36,899 nucleotides of DNA from Linderina pennispora (Eukaryota; Kickxellomycota; Kickxellomycetes; Kickxellales; Kickxellaceae). The notes under the pieces were generated by a model. That model was not told the DNA's origin. It did no database searches and saw only the letters and a program-made list of their open reading frames with translations. Both the position numbers and the translations under genes were made by a program. Of this stretch, positions 26,354-35,268 are shown one piece after another. Where the stretch lies: NCBI RefSeq assembly GCF_002104995.1, contig NW_024468336.1, positions 1-36,899 of the forward strand, read 5' to 3'. Position 1 is the stretch's first letter; each line of letters begins with the position of its first letter.

Positions 26354-27952
26354 ATGGATGCTCTTAACGCGTACGGATCAGACTCGTCGGACTCGGAAGA
26401 GCGGGCATTTGCCAGGCCAGTCGTTCGCCAGTACATTGTCAACACAGCACCCGACGTTGGCGGCCGCGAGCTTGTCGGCTACATAGGCCACGACCAAAAG
26501 GAGCTCCAATACAACGTCCCGTACAACGTCCTCTCACAGCCCCTGGCCGGCCCTCTAGATGCAACCGGCTCGATCGGCGCACCACCAACGTCTGGAATCG
26601 ATCAGCAGGCAGTCAGCGAAGCAGCGTTCCGAACGCAGGAGCGCATGCTGCGCCAGCAAGGAGTCACAGTCGACCCAGGTGCCAGCAGCCCAGCCAGCGT
26701 CCAAAGGACCAAAAACAACCGCGCGCTTAAGCGCAAAGGCAAAGGCAAAGCCGGTGTTCTCGACGGCGACGATGCGTACTTGGGACCATGGGCCGGCTAC
26801 GATAACGATACCAAGGGAGAGGCGCACGGACCTACTGCCGAACAACTGGCCGAGTATGAAGCCCAGGTCGCCGATGACCAGACAGCCTCCGGTGGCCAGC
26901 CACAGCGAGGACAGAAACGGACGCTGTACACGGAGGGCCAAAATGAGCGCACAACCTTCCACGGCACGTCCGAGCGCGACTACCAGGGCCGCACATACAT
27001 GCACGTGCCCACCGACATGGTGGCCAGTGACCAGACGTGCTTTGTCCCAAAGCGGCAGGTGCGCGAATGGAAGGCGCACGTGGGCGGGGTCAGCGCGATC
27101 CGGTTCATCCCCGACTCGGGTCACCTGCTCCTGTCGAGCGGCATGGACGGGCTGGTCAAGATCTTCGACACACACCGGTCGCGGTCGCTGCAGCGCACGT
27201 TTATCGGCCACAGCAAGGCCGTGCGGGACATCAATTTTGCACCCGACGGCCAGTCGTTCCTATCGTCATCGTACGACAAGTACACGAAGTTATGGGACAC
27301 TGAGACAGGCCAGTGCAGGCAGGCATTCACCACAAACAAGACTCCCTACGTGGCCAAGTTCTACCCAGACGACCCGAATGTGTTCCTGGTCGGCCAGGGC
27401 GACAAGAAGATTGCGCAGTGGGACATCCGCTCGAATTCGGTGGTGCAGGAGTACGACCAGCATCTGGGCGCGGTCAACTCGATTACATTTGTCGACTCGA
27501 ACCGGCGGTTCATCTCGTCCTCGGACGACAAGAGCATGCGTGTGTGGGAGTATGGAATCCCCGTCGTCATCAAGCTCATTGCCGACCCCGCCATGCACTC
27601 GGTGCCGGCCGTCGCCGCGCACCCGGCGGGCAAATGGGTGGCGGGCCAGAGCATGGACAACAGGATTGTGGTGGTTAACGTCGGCGAGAAAATCAAGATC
27701 AACCGCAAAAAGTCCTTCGAGGGCCATCTGACTGCCGGATATGCGTGCCAGCCGGCGTTCTCGCACGACGGAAAGTACGTGGTCTCGGGCGATTCCGAGG
27801 GTGGCGTGTGGTGCTGGGACTGGAAGTCGGCCAGGGTGGTGGACAAGTGGAAGGCCCATGACAAGGTCACCATTGGGTGCGCGTGGCACCCGCGCGAGTC
27901 GTCAAAGGTTGCGACGTGCTCGTGGGATGGGTCGATAAAGTACTGGGATTAA
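26354..27952 (+). CDS. PRP17: Pre-mRNA splicing factor PRP17/CDC40, WD40 protein
   Basis: A 532-residue protein starting M-D-A-L-N-A-Y-G-S-D-S, the usual opening of this family. An N-terminal region (about 1-230) contains the conserved L-G-P-W-A-G-Y and F-H-G motifs; residues about 235-532 form a seven-bladed WD40 propeller (for example W-K-A-H at about 239, G-H-S-K-A-V-R-D, S-S-S-Y-D-K-Y-T-K-L-W-D, S-S-D-D-K-S-M-R-V-W, and a terminal S-W-D-G-S-I-K-Y-W-D). PRP17 joins the spliceosome for the second catalytic step and links splicing to cell-cycle progression in yeast. The frame is intact and intronless. Confidence 0.93.
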   Translation: MDALNAYGSDSSDSEERAFARPVVRQYIVNTAPDVGGRELVGYIGHDQKELQYNVPYNVLSQPLAGPLDATGSIGAPPTSGIDQQAVSEAAFRTQERMLRQQGVTVDPGASSPASVQRTKNNRALKRKGKGKAGVLDGDDAYLGPWAGYDNDTKGEAHGPTAEQLAEYEAQVADDQTASGGQPQRGQKRTLYTEGQNERTTFHGTSERDYQGRTYMHVPTDMVASDQTCFVPKRQVREWKAHVGGVSAIRFIPDSGHLLLSSGMDGLVKIFDTHRSRSLQRTFIGHSKAVRDINFAPDGQSFLSSSYDKYTKLWDTETGQCRQAFTTNKTPYVAKFYPDDPNVFLVGQGDKKIAQWDIRSNSVVQEYDQHLGAVNSITFVDSNRRFISSSDDKSMRVWEYGIPVVIKLIADPAMHSVPAVAAHPAGKWVAGQSMDNRIVVVNVGEKIKINRKKSFEGHLTAGYACQPAFSHDGKYVVSGDSEGGVWCWDWKSARVVDKWKAHDKVTIGCAWHPRESSKVATCSWDGSIKYWD

Positions 27953-28239
27953 GAAAATACAGTGGCATATGTGGCTGCAAGGGCACCCCCTCCTTTCTGC
28001 GCTTATTGCGGTTACTGCACGGGCATGTATGTTGTCAATGTATTTGGTTCAGTAAATACCAGTCATCATGCGGTTAAGGGAACAGCCCATGCCAGTGGTG
28101 AACGCGGCGGATGAACTTGCGCCGGCTCTCTTCCGGCATATATCCCTTTCTTCCTTGTGCTGCTCCTCTCCCCTCCTAGGGCTTCCCACTCTCTCCCACA
28201 AAATATCTAGCAACTACTCTTCCATATTCTTCCCCAAGC

Positions 28240-29343
28240 ATGTGGCTCTGCTCCACCATCGACGTAATCGAGTACACTGTGCTGCACCTGCACCGCCTGC
28301 TCCATTTGCCGGGGATAATTGCAGTCATCATGTTCTCGTACTGGGAGTCCGCATACTGCCTATTGCACCGGTTCTTCCCCAGCCAGTGCAATGGCCAACA
28401 AAAGATTGCACAGATGGTCTCTGCCCACCAGGCCAAACACAGCGGCCAGAAAAGGCGCCTGGCAGTAGTCACGGGAGCTGCCAACGGCATTGGCTATGAG
28501 ACAGCCAAGGCTCTGGGCATGGCAGGGTACACGACCATTCTGGCGTGCCGTAACATGAAGCGGGCGCAATGCGCATTGGAGCTGCTGCAGTCGCAGACCG
28601 GGCTGATGGACACATTTGAGGTCATGGAGCTCGACCTGGCGTCATTCACATCAATCAAGCGCTTCACCGACGAGTTCTCGGGCAAATACCAGCAGTTGCA
28701 TGTGCTGTGCTGCAATGCCGGCGTCGCATTCAACCAGTTCGACACCACGTATGATGGCATTGAGTCGCAGTTTGGCACCAATTACGTCGGCCACTTTGTC
28801 CTGATCGACCAGCTCTTGCCGATTATGAAGCAGTCCGGGCCAGCCCGTATCACCATTGCGTCGTCCATTGCCGCCTGCATGGTCCACACGCTAGACTACA
28901 AAAGAGTGACCGATATCTGGCGCTACGACCGGTTTATTAACTACTCGACCAGCAAGCTCGCGCTCATGATGCTGTCGGCAGCCCTGGCCAGGCGTCTCAA
29001 GGACTCGCAGGTCACAGTCAATGCGTTCCACCCTAGCCTGACTGCCACCGGGCTGTACAGACATGTGCTGTTTTCCACCCTGCCTGGCATCCACCAGCTC
29101 CGCACCTGGCTGTGGCTCAACCAGGTCAATGGCTCAGTGACTTCGGTGTATCTGGCGCTGTCCGACAGGCTCGAGGGCAAGACCGGCGGATACTATGCAC
29201 GCGAGCAGCCGACTGTCGTCCATCCCGATGCCCTGAGCGTTGAGAAGCAGGACCGGCTGTGGAAGTTCACCGAGGTGCTGGTTGCTGCCAACACCCACGA
29301 GCCGACCGTGCTCTCCAGCATCAATACCCCCAAGGACAGCTAG
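28240..29343 (+). CDS. Membrane-associated short-chain dehydrogenase, retinol dehydrogenase-like
   Basis: A 367-residue protein. A hydrophobic N-terminus (about 8-45) probably anchors it in a membrane. The SDR core starts at about 72: T-G-A-A-N-G-I-G (78-85) for NAD(P) binding, C-N-A-G (158-161), the catalytic serine in A-S-S-I-A (208/209) and Y235-S-T-S-K239. The order and spacing fit the RDH11-14/WWOX-like branch of SDRs that act on lipophilic alcohols or ketones; the fungal substrate cannot be named. All catalytic residues are present and the frame is intact, unlike the SDR at 430, with which it shares only the fold. The site-2 protease follows 221 bp downstream on the same strand. Confidence 0.85.
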   Translation: MWLCSTIDVIEYTVLHLHRLLHLPGIIAVIMFSYWESAYCLLHRFFPSQCNGQQKIAQMVSAHQAKHSGQKRRLAVVTGAANGIGYETAKALGMAGYTTILACRNMKRAQCALELLQSQTGLMDTFEVMELDLASFTSIKRFTDEFSGKYQQLHVLCCNAGVAFNQFDTTYDGIESQFGTNYVGHFVLIDQLLPIMKQSGPARITIASSIAACMVHTLDYKRVTDIWRYDRFINYSTSKLALMMLSAALARRLKDSQVTVNAFHPSLTATGLYRHVLFSTLPGIHQLRTWLWLNQVNGSVTSVYLALSDRLEGKTGGYYAREQPTVVHPDALSVEKQDRLWKFTEVLVAANTHEPTVLSSINTPKDS

Positions 29344-29564
29344 AATATATGAGTTTTCACAGTCCAAAAGTGTGCTGTCTGCTAGCATACCCCTCTACCA
29401 AGTTTCTAGCTACCAGTTTGATTATTTTTTATTTGGAGCTGAAGAAACCAGCAATGGCGTGTAGTTCAAGAAAGTGAACAAAAGCTGGATTTCCAACTCT
29501 TTTTCCTATTTGCATCAGCTCAGTCGTTTTTATTTCAGTTTTATTCCTTTTTCCTTTCCTTGCA

Positions 29565-31250
29565 ATGGCTGGCTCGAATTGGTTGCTGCTTGCCTACATT
29601 GGCGTGGCCTGGGTTGCTATAAATATTATATTCCTTGTCGTTAAACCCTCCTGGATAGAGCTGGTCTCTCCGCTGCACATACGCCTCACAACACAGCGGC
29701 TAAACCGCCCCATACACACGCTGGCCAGCCTGTCGATTGTGCGCACACCGCTGGGTACACGCATCACCAACATGTTTTACGATCTGGGCATCTGCGTCGC
29801 CCTGGTCGGCATGCTGGCATGCCTGGTGTTGCTAGTAGTTGCCAGCATGCAGATAGCGCTCAGTCTGTCAGCCAGACTCGGAGCCGTCAGCCAGATATTG
29901 CATGCTCTGGCAGCCGTCGTTTTTGGGGCAGCGGGCCAGGCGGACTCGCCCCCCACACAGCGGTCGTTGCAGAAACGGATGCCCATCAGTGACGGCAAAA
30001 ACCGCCAGTTACTGCAGCCGGTAATTCCAGGCGTCACCTTGCCGCTATCGCACATCTGGTACTATCTGCTGTCTTTGGCTATTTGCGCCATCGTGCACGA
30101 GCTCGGCCATGCGCTAGCCGCTGCCTGGTCATACATCCCTTTACGCAGATTCGGAGTCTTCATCATGGGCATATACCCGGGGGCCTTTGTCGATCTGTCC
30201 AAGGATGACATGGACAAGGCGCCTGTGCTGCAGCAGCTGCGTGTTGTGTGTGCGGGCGTCTGGCACAACGCAGTCACGGCCATGCTGATCTACCTGTTGG
30301 TGTATTCGGGTGGGCTCTCCCGGAGCTTTGAGTTCGCCGGCTGGCAAAAGATCGACGGCGTGGCAATCATGGATATCGAGCATACATCGCCTTTATTTGG
30401 AAGAATTCCGGTGCTCAGCACAATCTACCGAATCGACGATGTGGACTTGTCTGGGAAATCCGGGCCCTCGCCGATTTCCCGGTGGACCCGGGCGCTGACT
30501 GCGACCCAGGCTAACCAGGACACGGCCGAGAGCGGGTTCTGCGTCACCAGCGAGGAGAATGTCGATGACGGGCTCTGCTGCGAAATGTCGCCCCAGTACC
30601 CGATGGGCGAAAGCCCGGACACGGACATTTTCTGCTTCGAGCCATACCGAAGCCCAAACGCCACCGACAAAATCACCAAGCGGTCCAGGGTTCTATTGCT
30701 GGATCCGGCCGACCCGCCAAGCCGATCCACAATGTGCTTTGACCTGCGCGATGTCCTGGAGCGCACCGGCCAGCACCGCTGCAGGTCCAGCAGTGAGTGT
30801 CCAGGTCGCCACGCCGCATGCGTCTTGCCCAGGTCGCCGTACCAGTCGAGCCGGGTCGCTCGCATCTACTACACGAAACCCGACATGACCAACGAAATGA
30901 CCATATATGTCGGGTCTCTTTCCCAGCTCTGGCTCGACGTGCATGCCAGCTCGCTGGTCCCAAGGCACTCGTGGCTGCCCCAGCGTATTCCATCCTGGAC
31001 CGAGTCACTGCTGCAGTACATTCTGTCCTTCTCCATTGCCCTGTGTCTGCTTAACGCTATACCGGCGTGGTACTTGGACGGTGACCATGCGCTGAGGCTG
31101 GTGCTGGCTGCGATTGAGGGAAAGATGGATGCTGAGGCTGCCGTGGTGCTGGGAAAGACTGGCGAGAGGGTGCACAAGATCGTGACCGCATGTACTACGG
31201 TGCTGCTGGGATGGTGCATTGCTGGGTCAATTTTAGTATTGATATTGTAG
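29565..31250 (+). CDS. Site-2 intramembrane metalloprotease (M50, MBTPS2-like)
   Basis: A 561-residue multi-pass protein. The zinc site H178-E179-L-G-H182 lies in one membrane helix, and the third ligand is in the N497-A-I-P-x3-L-D505-G motif of another. An N-terminal pair of hydrophobic segments (about 5-27 and 74-100) precedes the protease core. Between the two zinc motifs is a long soluble insertion (about 250-470) with a cysteine-rich part (326, 338, 339, 357, 391, 406, 412, 419), as in animal SREBP site-2 protease. Such enzymes cut membrane-bound transcription factors (SREBP, ATF6-like) after a first lumenal cut, in sterol or ER-stress control. The gene converges on the first P450 gene with 19 bp between stop codons. 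Confidence 0.9.
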   Translation: MAGSNWLLLAYIGVAWVAINIIFLVVKPSWIELVSPLHIRLTTQRLNRPIHTLASLSIVRTPLGTRITNMFYDLGICVALVGMLACLVLLVVASMQIALSLSARLGAVSQILHALAAVVFGAAGQADSPPTQRSLQKRMPISDGKNRQLLQPVIPGVTLPLSHIWYYLLSLAICAIVHELGHALAAAWSYIPLRRFGVFIMGIYPGAFVDLSKDDMDKAPVLQQLRVVCAGVWHNAVTAMLIYLLVYSGGLSRSFEFAGWQKIDGVAIMDIEHTSPLFGRIPVLSTIYRIDDVDLSGKSGPSPISRWTRALTATQANQDTAESGFCVTSEENVDDGLCCEMSPQYPMGESPDTDIFCFEPYRSPNATDKITKRSRVLLLDPADPPSRSTMCFDLRDVLERTGQHRCRSSSECPGRHAACVLPRSPYQSSRVARIYYTKPDMTNEMTIYVGSLSQLWLDVHASSLVPRHSWLPQRIPSWTESLLQYILSFSIALCLLNAIPAWYLDGDHALRLVLAAIEGKMDAEAAVVLGKTGERVHKIVTACTTVLLGWCIAGSILVLIL

Positions 31251-31269
31251 CCCTCCCTTAAAAACTTTC

Positions 31270-32766
31270 TTAGAATACAGTAGCTGGGCGGGTTGCTGTG
31301 TTCACAATGACGTTGCAGTCGCGCTCTGGATACTTTGGTCCTACCGAGAGAATATTTGTCAGCGGAATCGGGACCGGCAATCCGCTCTTGTCTACGATCT
31401 CCGGCCGGTGCAGCGCATCGGCGGGCAGTGCAAAATCAAAGTCCTTCAGCAAGTTTGGAATCGTTGTCAACAGCGAGATCCACGCCAGATTGCGTCCTGG
31501 GCACTTGAACTGACCCGTATTGAACGCTGCCAGGTTGTTTTTCGCTGCACTGTTGTTCAAAAACCTTTCGGGGTCGTACCGCTCGGGGTCTGGCCACAGG
31601 CTTGCATGGCAGCCGAGAGCTGCAACATTGACGCTGACGGTGGTTCCCTCCGGTAGGAAATAGCCCTGGAACGTCGCTCCGCCCTTTGGGACCACCCGTG
31701 GCAACTGTGTGCTTGACGGTGCCCGGATCCGCATCGACTCAAATATGCATGCCTCAATGTACGGCAGCTCGGCCCGGCATTCAGCTGAGGTTATCAGGTG
31801 GTCCGGCGCAAACCTCGACCGAACCTCTGCCACCGCCCGTCGATAGCAGTCCGGGTAAAGCAGCAGGTAGTTCAAGGTCCATGTCATGGCCAGGGACGTC
31901 GTGTCGGTACCCACCATCAGCATGGTGGCGCTCTCGGCAGTAATCTGCAGTGGGGTCATGCGGCTCTTTGACATCGGGTCCTCGGCATCAAGAAGCGCCT
32001 GCAAGATATCCTTGGGCTTCTCGCCGCCCTCCAAATTCTGCTGCCGTCTGCAGTCGGCTACTGCCTCAACAAACCCACTAATATCTGCCTTGGCTGCACG
32101 GCCATGCCTGGTCAGCAGGGAGAATGGGAAATACGCATTGCACGGCACTGCCACATTGAGCACTGCGTAGTTTGTCAATGCGTGCAGCCAGCCAAGAAAA
32201 CGCTGGTTGTTCAATGCGTCTGGCTTTTCACCATAGCACAGCGTGCTGATCATGTCGACCATGCAGAGCGAAAAGTCCTCTGCGTAGTTCACCTGCTGGC
32301 CAAGCCGCTGGCTCCATCTCTGCTTCAGTGCCCTGATGCCACACTCCATGATGATCTTTTCCATTCCTGCCAGATAGCTGGGCGTAAACATGGGGCCGAA
32401 CTGTCGCCTGCGCATCCTGTTCAGCTCCGGCGAGAGCGTCGACAGAATGGTGTCGTCGATTATCGCCATTGACTGGTAAAAGTCCGACTTGCGGAACTCG
32501 TACGAGCTCATGATTCGCTTGCAGTCGTCCGGATGGCTGACCGAAACCATATCAGGTGCCATCACATAGATGTCGCCGTACTGGTGGTAGTCGCTCCGAC
32601 CCTTAGCTGACGTTGAGCCTGTCCCCATTGTATAGTAGTAGGAAAGGTAGCTGAGTCGCGCGAGCCAGGGGCCGGGGATCTTGCGCAGCGGCGAGATGAA
32701 CAGTCGGTAGATGACCTGGGATGCTGCGTAGGCAGCGACGGCGCTAGAGAGGTAGTAGACAAGCAT
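31270..32766 (-). CDS. Cytochrome P450, microsomal type, with atypical heme loop
   Basis: A 498-residue protein read from M-L-V-Y-Y-L, which directly opens an N-terminal anchor (about 1-25); the frame runs upstream but adds only leader sequence. Then P-G-P (31-33), the I-helix V-G-T-D-T-T-S (285-291), E343-S-M-R346 (ExxR), P-E-R-F (399-402), and the heme loop F415-N-T-G-Q-F-K-C422-P-G with the thiolate cysteine. The loop differs from the usual FxxGxRxCxG: the arginine that contacts a heme propionate is Phe420. It should be an ER monooxygenase with a reductase partner; substrate unknown. Its paralogue lies just upstream on the same strand and has the normal loop. Confidence 0.9.
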   Translation of the reverse strand: MLVYYLSSAVAAYAASQVIYRLFISPLRKIPGPWLARLSYLSYYYTMGTGSTSAKGRSDYHQYGDIYVMAPDMVSVSHPDDCKRIMSSYEFRKSDFYQSMAIIDDTILSTLSPELNRMRRRQFGPMFTPSYLAGMEKIIMECGIRALKQRWSQRLGQQVNYAEDFSLCMVDMISTLCYGEKPDALNNQRFLGWLHALTNYAVLNVAVPCNAYFPFSLLTRHGRAAKADISGFVEAVADCRRQQNLEGGEKPKDILQALLDAEDPMSKSRMTPLQITAESATMLMVGTDTTSLAMTWTLNYLLLYPDCYRRAVAEVRSRFAPDHLITSAECRAELPYIEACIFESMRIRAPSSTQLPRVVPKGGATFQGYFLPEGTTVSVNVAALGCHASLWPDPERYDPERFLNNSAAKNNLAAFNTGQFKCPGRNLAWISLLTTIPNLLKDFDFALPADALHRPEIVDKSGLPVPIPLTNILSVGPKYPERDCNVIVNTATRPATVF

Positions 32767-32991
32767 TGTGCAGTCAAAAACAAAAAAGTTGAGGTAGAAT
32801 GGCACAGGATACAGCTGCCTATGCAAGTCTTAGGCGACTTTATCTCTCCATTGTTTAAGAAGGATATTATGCTTTTTGAGGTGCCGATGCACATGTCGTG
32901 CTCTTCACCTTACCCAATATATCGTGCCATGTGCATGTACCACTGCACTAATCCTGACGAAGATATTTTTATTATATATTTGCTTGATCCT

Positions 32992-34546
32992 TCACAGCAC
33001 CCTCTTGGTCACAATGACATTGCAGTCGCGCTCTGGGTTCTTTGGGCCCACAGTCAGCGCATGGGTGCGTGGCATCACCACCGGCAGCCCGCTCTTGTCC
33101 GGTTTTGTCCGGACCGTACAGCGCTCCCTCCGGAAGCGAAAAGTCATAGTCCTTCAGGAGGTTGGCAAAGATCGTGATCATCTCAATCCAGGCAAGGGCT
33201 CTTCCGGGGCAGATGCGCACACCAGTGCTGAACGTCATGACCTGTTGCTTGAGCTTTGGGTTGTCGATAAAGCGCTCCGGCATGAACCTCTTCGAGTCCT
33301 TCCACAGGCTCTGGTGGTGGTTCATCCCGGCAACATTGACACCGATAGTCTTGCCGGCAGGAATAAAATGGCCCTGGAATGTCGCTCCGCCAGGAGGCAC
33401 CACTCGTGGCAGAATCACCCCCGACACAGCACGGATGCGCATGGACTCGTAGATGCATGCCTCGACAATATGGCAACTGGCTGCGGCCCTCGGAGTAGCC
33501 GATCAGGTGGTCAGGCGCAAACACCGACCGCACCTCCTCCACAGCCTTGCGGTAGCCACTCGGGGTAGAGCATCAGGTAATGCAAGGTCCAGGTCATCGT
33601 CAGCGAGGTTGTGTCTGTGCCGCCAATCAGTATGCCAATGTTTTCCGCAGTCACCTGCGACGGCGTCATCTTTGCCTTCGACTCGGGATCCTCACCGTCG
33701 ATAAGTGCCTGCAGGATGTCATTCGGCACCTTCTGTCCCTGGCGGATTTGCTCGCGCCGGTGCTCAGCTGCAGGCATTGCCAAAGTCGACAAACTCCTTA
33801 CGGCTCTTGAGCAACGGGCGGCTGATCAGGCTCAGCGGGAACTCGGTGATGGACGGAATGGCTGCCTTGAGGATCGCAAGCCAGTTGTACCACACCACCC
33901 AGTTAACAATCTTCGATTTGTTGTTCTCCAATGCATGGAACCGCTGGCCATACCCGAGCGCGCTGATGACATCAAAGGTGGTCAGCGAAAAGTCCAGGCT
34001 ATAGTTGATTTTCGCCGACCCGCGGTAGTCGCCGATCAGTTTGTCCCACTTTTTCTTGATTGCCAGCACGCCGCACTCCATGATCGTCGGCTCCATGCTC
34101 TGCAGCGACCCCTGGGTGAAGGCTGGCCCGATCTGGCGCCGCCGCAGGTGGTTGAAATCCGCGTCCTTGGTTGTGAATATGGTCTCGTCGATCAGCTCGA
34201 ACGCCTCGTAGAACTTGTCCTTGACGAACGCGTGCGAGCCCATCACCGTGCGGCAGTCGGCCGGGTTAGACAGCGTCACAATATCAGGCGCCACCACGTA
34301 GATGTCACCGTATTTGTAGTAATCGTCCTCGCACATATCTGGCAGCTTGCCTAACACTGTCATGACCCGCATGTACGACATTGATGTGCGCGACAGTATG
34401 CTTCCGGGAAGGTGGCTGATGGGTGAGAAGAACAGACGGTAGAGCATCAATGTGGTTCCATAGATGACCAGACCGCCGACGAGTAGGTGCACATAGGTGA
34501 CGCTGTACGCCTCGAGCAAATCGCCAATGGCGTTGAGGATAGCCAT
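32992..34546 (-). pseudogene. Cytochrome P450, tandem paralogue, four apparent frameshifts
   Basis: All parts of a ~515-residue P450 are present in order but spread over three frames. The start M-A-I-L-N-A has a membrane anchor. The I-helix G-G-T-D-T-T-S, E-S-M-R, P-E-R-F and a canonical heme loop F-S-T-G-V-R-I-C-P-G are all intact. The frame shifts by one extra base at plus-strand positions 33773-33774, 33556-33557, 33467-33468 and about 33099-33102. In each case a single base appears doubled, and undoing it restores alignment with the neighbouring P450 (for example C-Y-R, Y-V-E-A-C, G-N-A-A-A-E-H). The last part ends T-K-R-V-L at 32992. No in-frame stop or missense at key residues was seen. 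Sequence error or a very young pseudogene. Confidence 0.8.
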
Positions 34547-35268
34547 TATTGCGTGAAAGGTGTTCAAATTGCAAGCAATTAAGAAGGAAAGGGATATAGG
34601 AGCGGCAATATCGATAGAGGCGTGAATGGGGCTCGCTGGCGTCTTTATAAGTGTAGAAACCCGACTATTAGAACACAGGGGCATATGAGGCGGGAATGCC
34701 TTGGATGAAGAGACGGTTTTGAGATTTCATGTGCTGCCGCATTGCTTAAGAGATGTATCTCAAACACTGGCCGCTCTTCTTTTTGGCCGACGAACGAAAT
34801 GCGATCTGTGCAAAGGACGCAGGAAAATCCCTTGCATTTTTTTTCAGTTCTTGTACAATTTCCGCCGCTTCCCAGGCATATTCTCTGGCGCCCCGCATGA
34901 CTACCTGTGCTCAAACTGGATGCTGATCAGCTGTACCCCTGCTCGGATGCAGACGCACGCGAAAGTAGACGGGGGCACGGGCATGTAAGCAAAGTGCGGG
35001 TGGTCCCGCGTTGCGGCCGACCCAGAGTTTGCACATGCGACCTTATGTGCACTGTCACACTCGGTACCGCCATGTACACGATCTGATCTGGTAATGTTCC
35101 ACACGATTACTGCTCTGCCAATCAGCGGTTCCAACTCAGCCCAGCGACTGCTTCCTGCAACTGATATTCGCCCCAGGCACACCTGATAGTCCCAGCAGCC
35201 TGCTCCTTTGTTCTGCTGCTCCAATTCACACCGACACACAACTTTCACACATAATTCAGCATTATATT
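34547..35268. promoter_or_regulatory. Divergent promoter region, P450 / PPR
   Basis: 722 bp between divergent starts. A minus-strand TATAAAG at 34643-34649 serves the P450. The right half is C/A-rich before the PPR start. No gene seen. Confidence 0.4.
34643..34649 (-). promoter_or_regulatory. TATA box of the second P450
   Basis: Reads TATAAAG on the minus strand, about 97 bp before the ATG at 34546. Confidence 0.45.

Noticed and set aside
26559-27731. A 390-residue plus-strand frame overlapping PRP17
   Set aside because: Arg/Ser/Thr-rich alternate frame; the PRP17 frame has the WD40 motifs.
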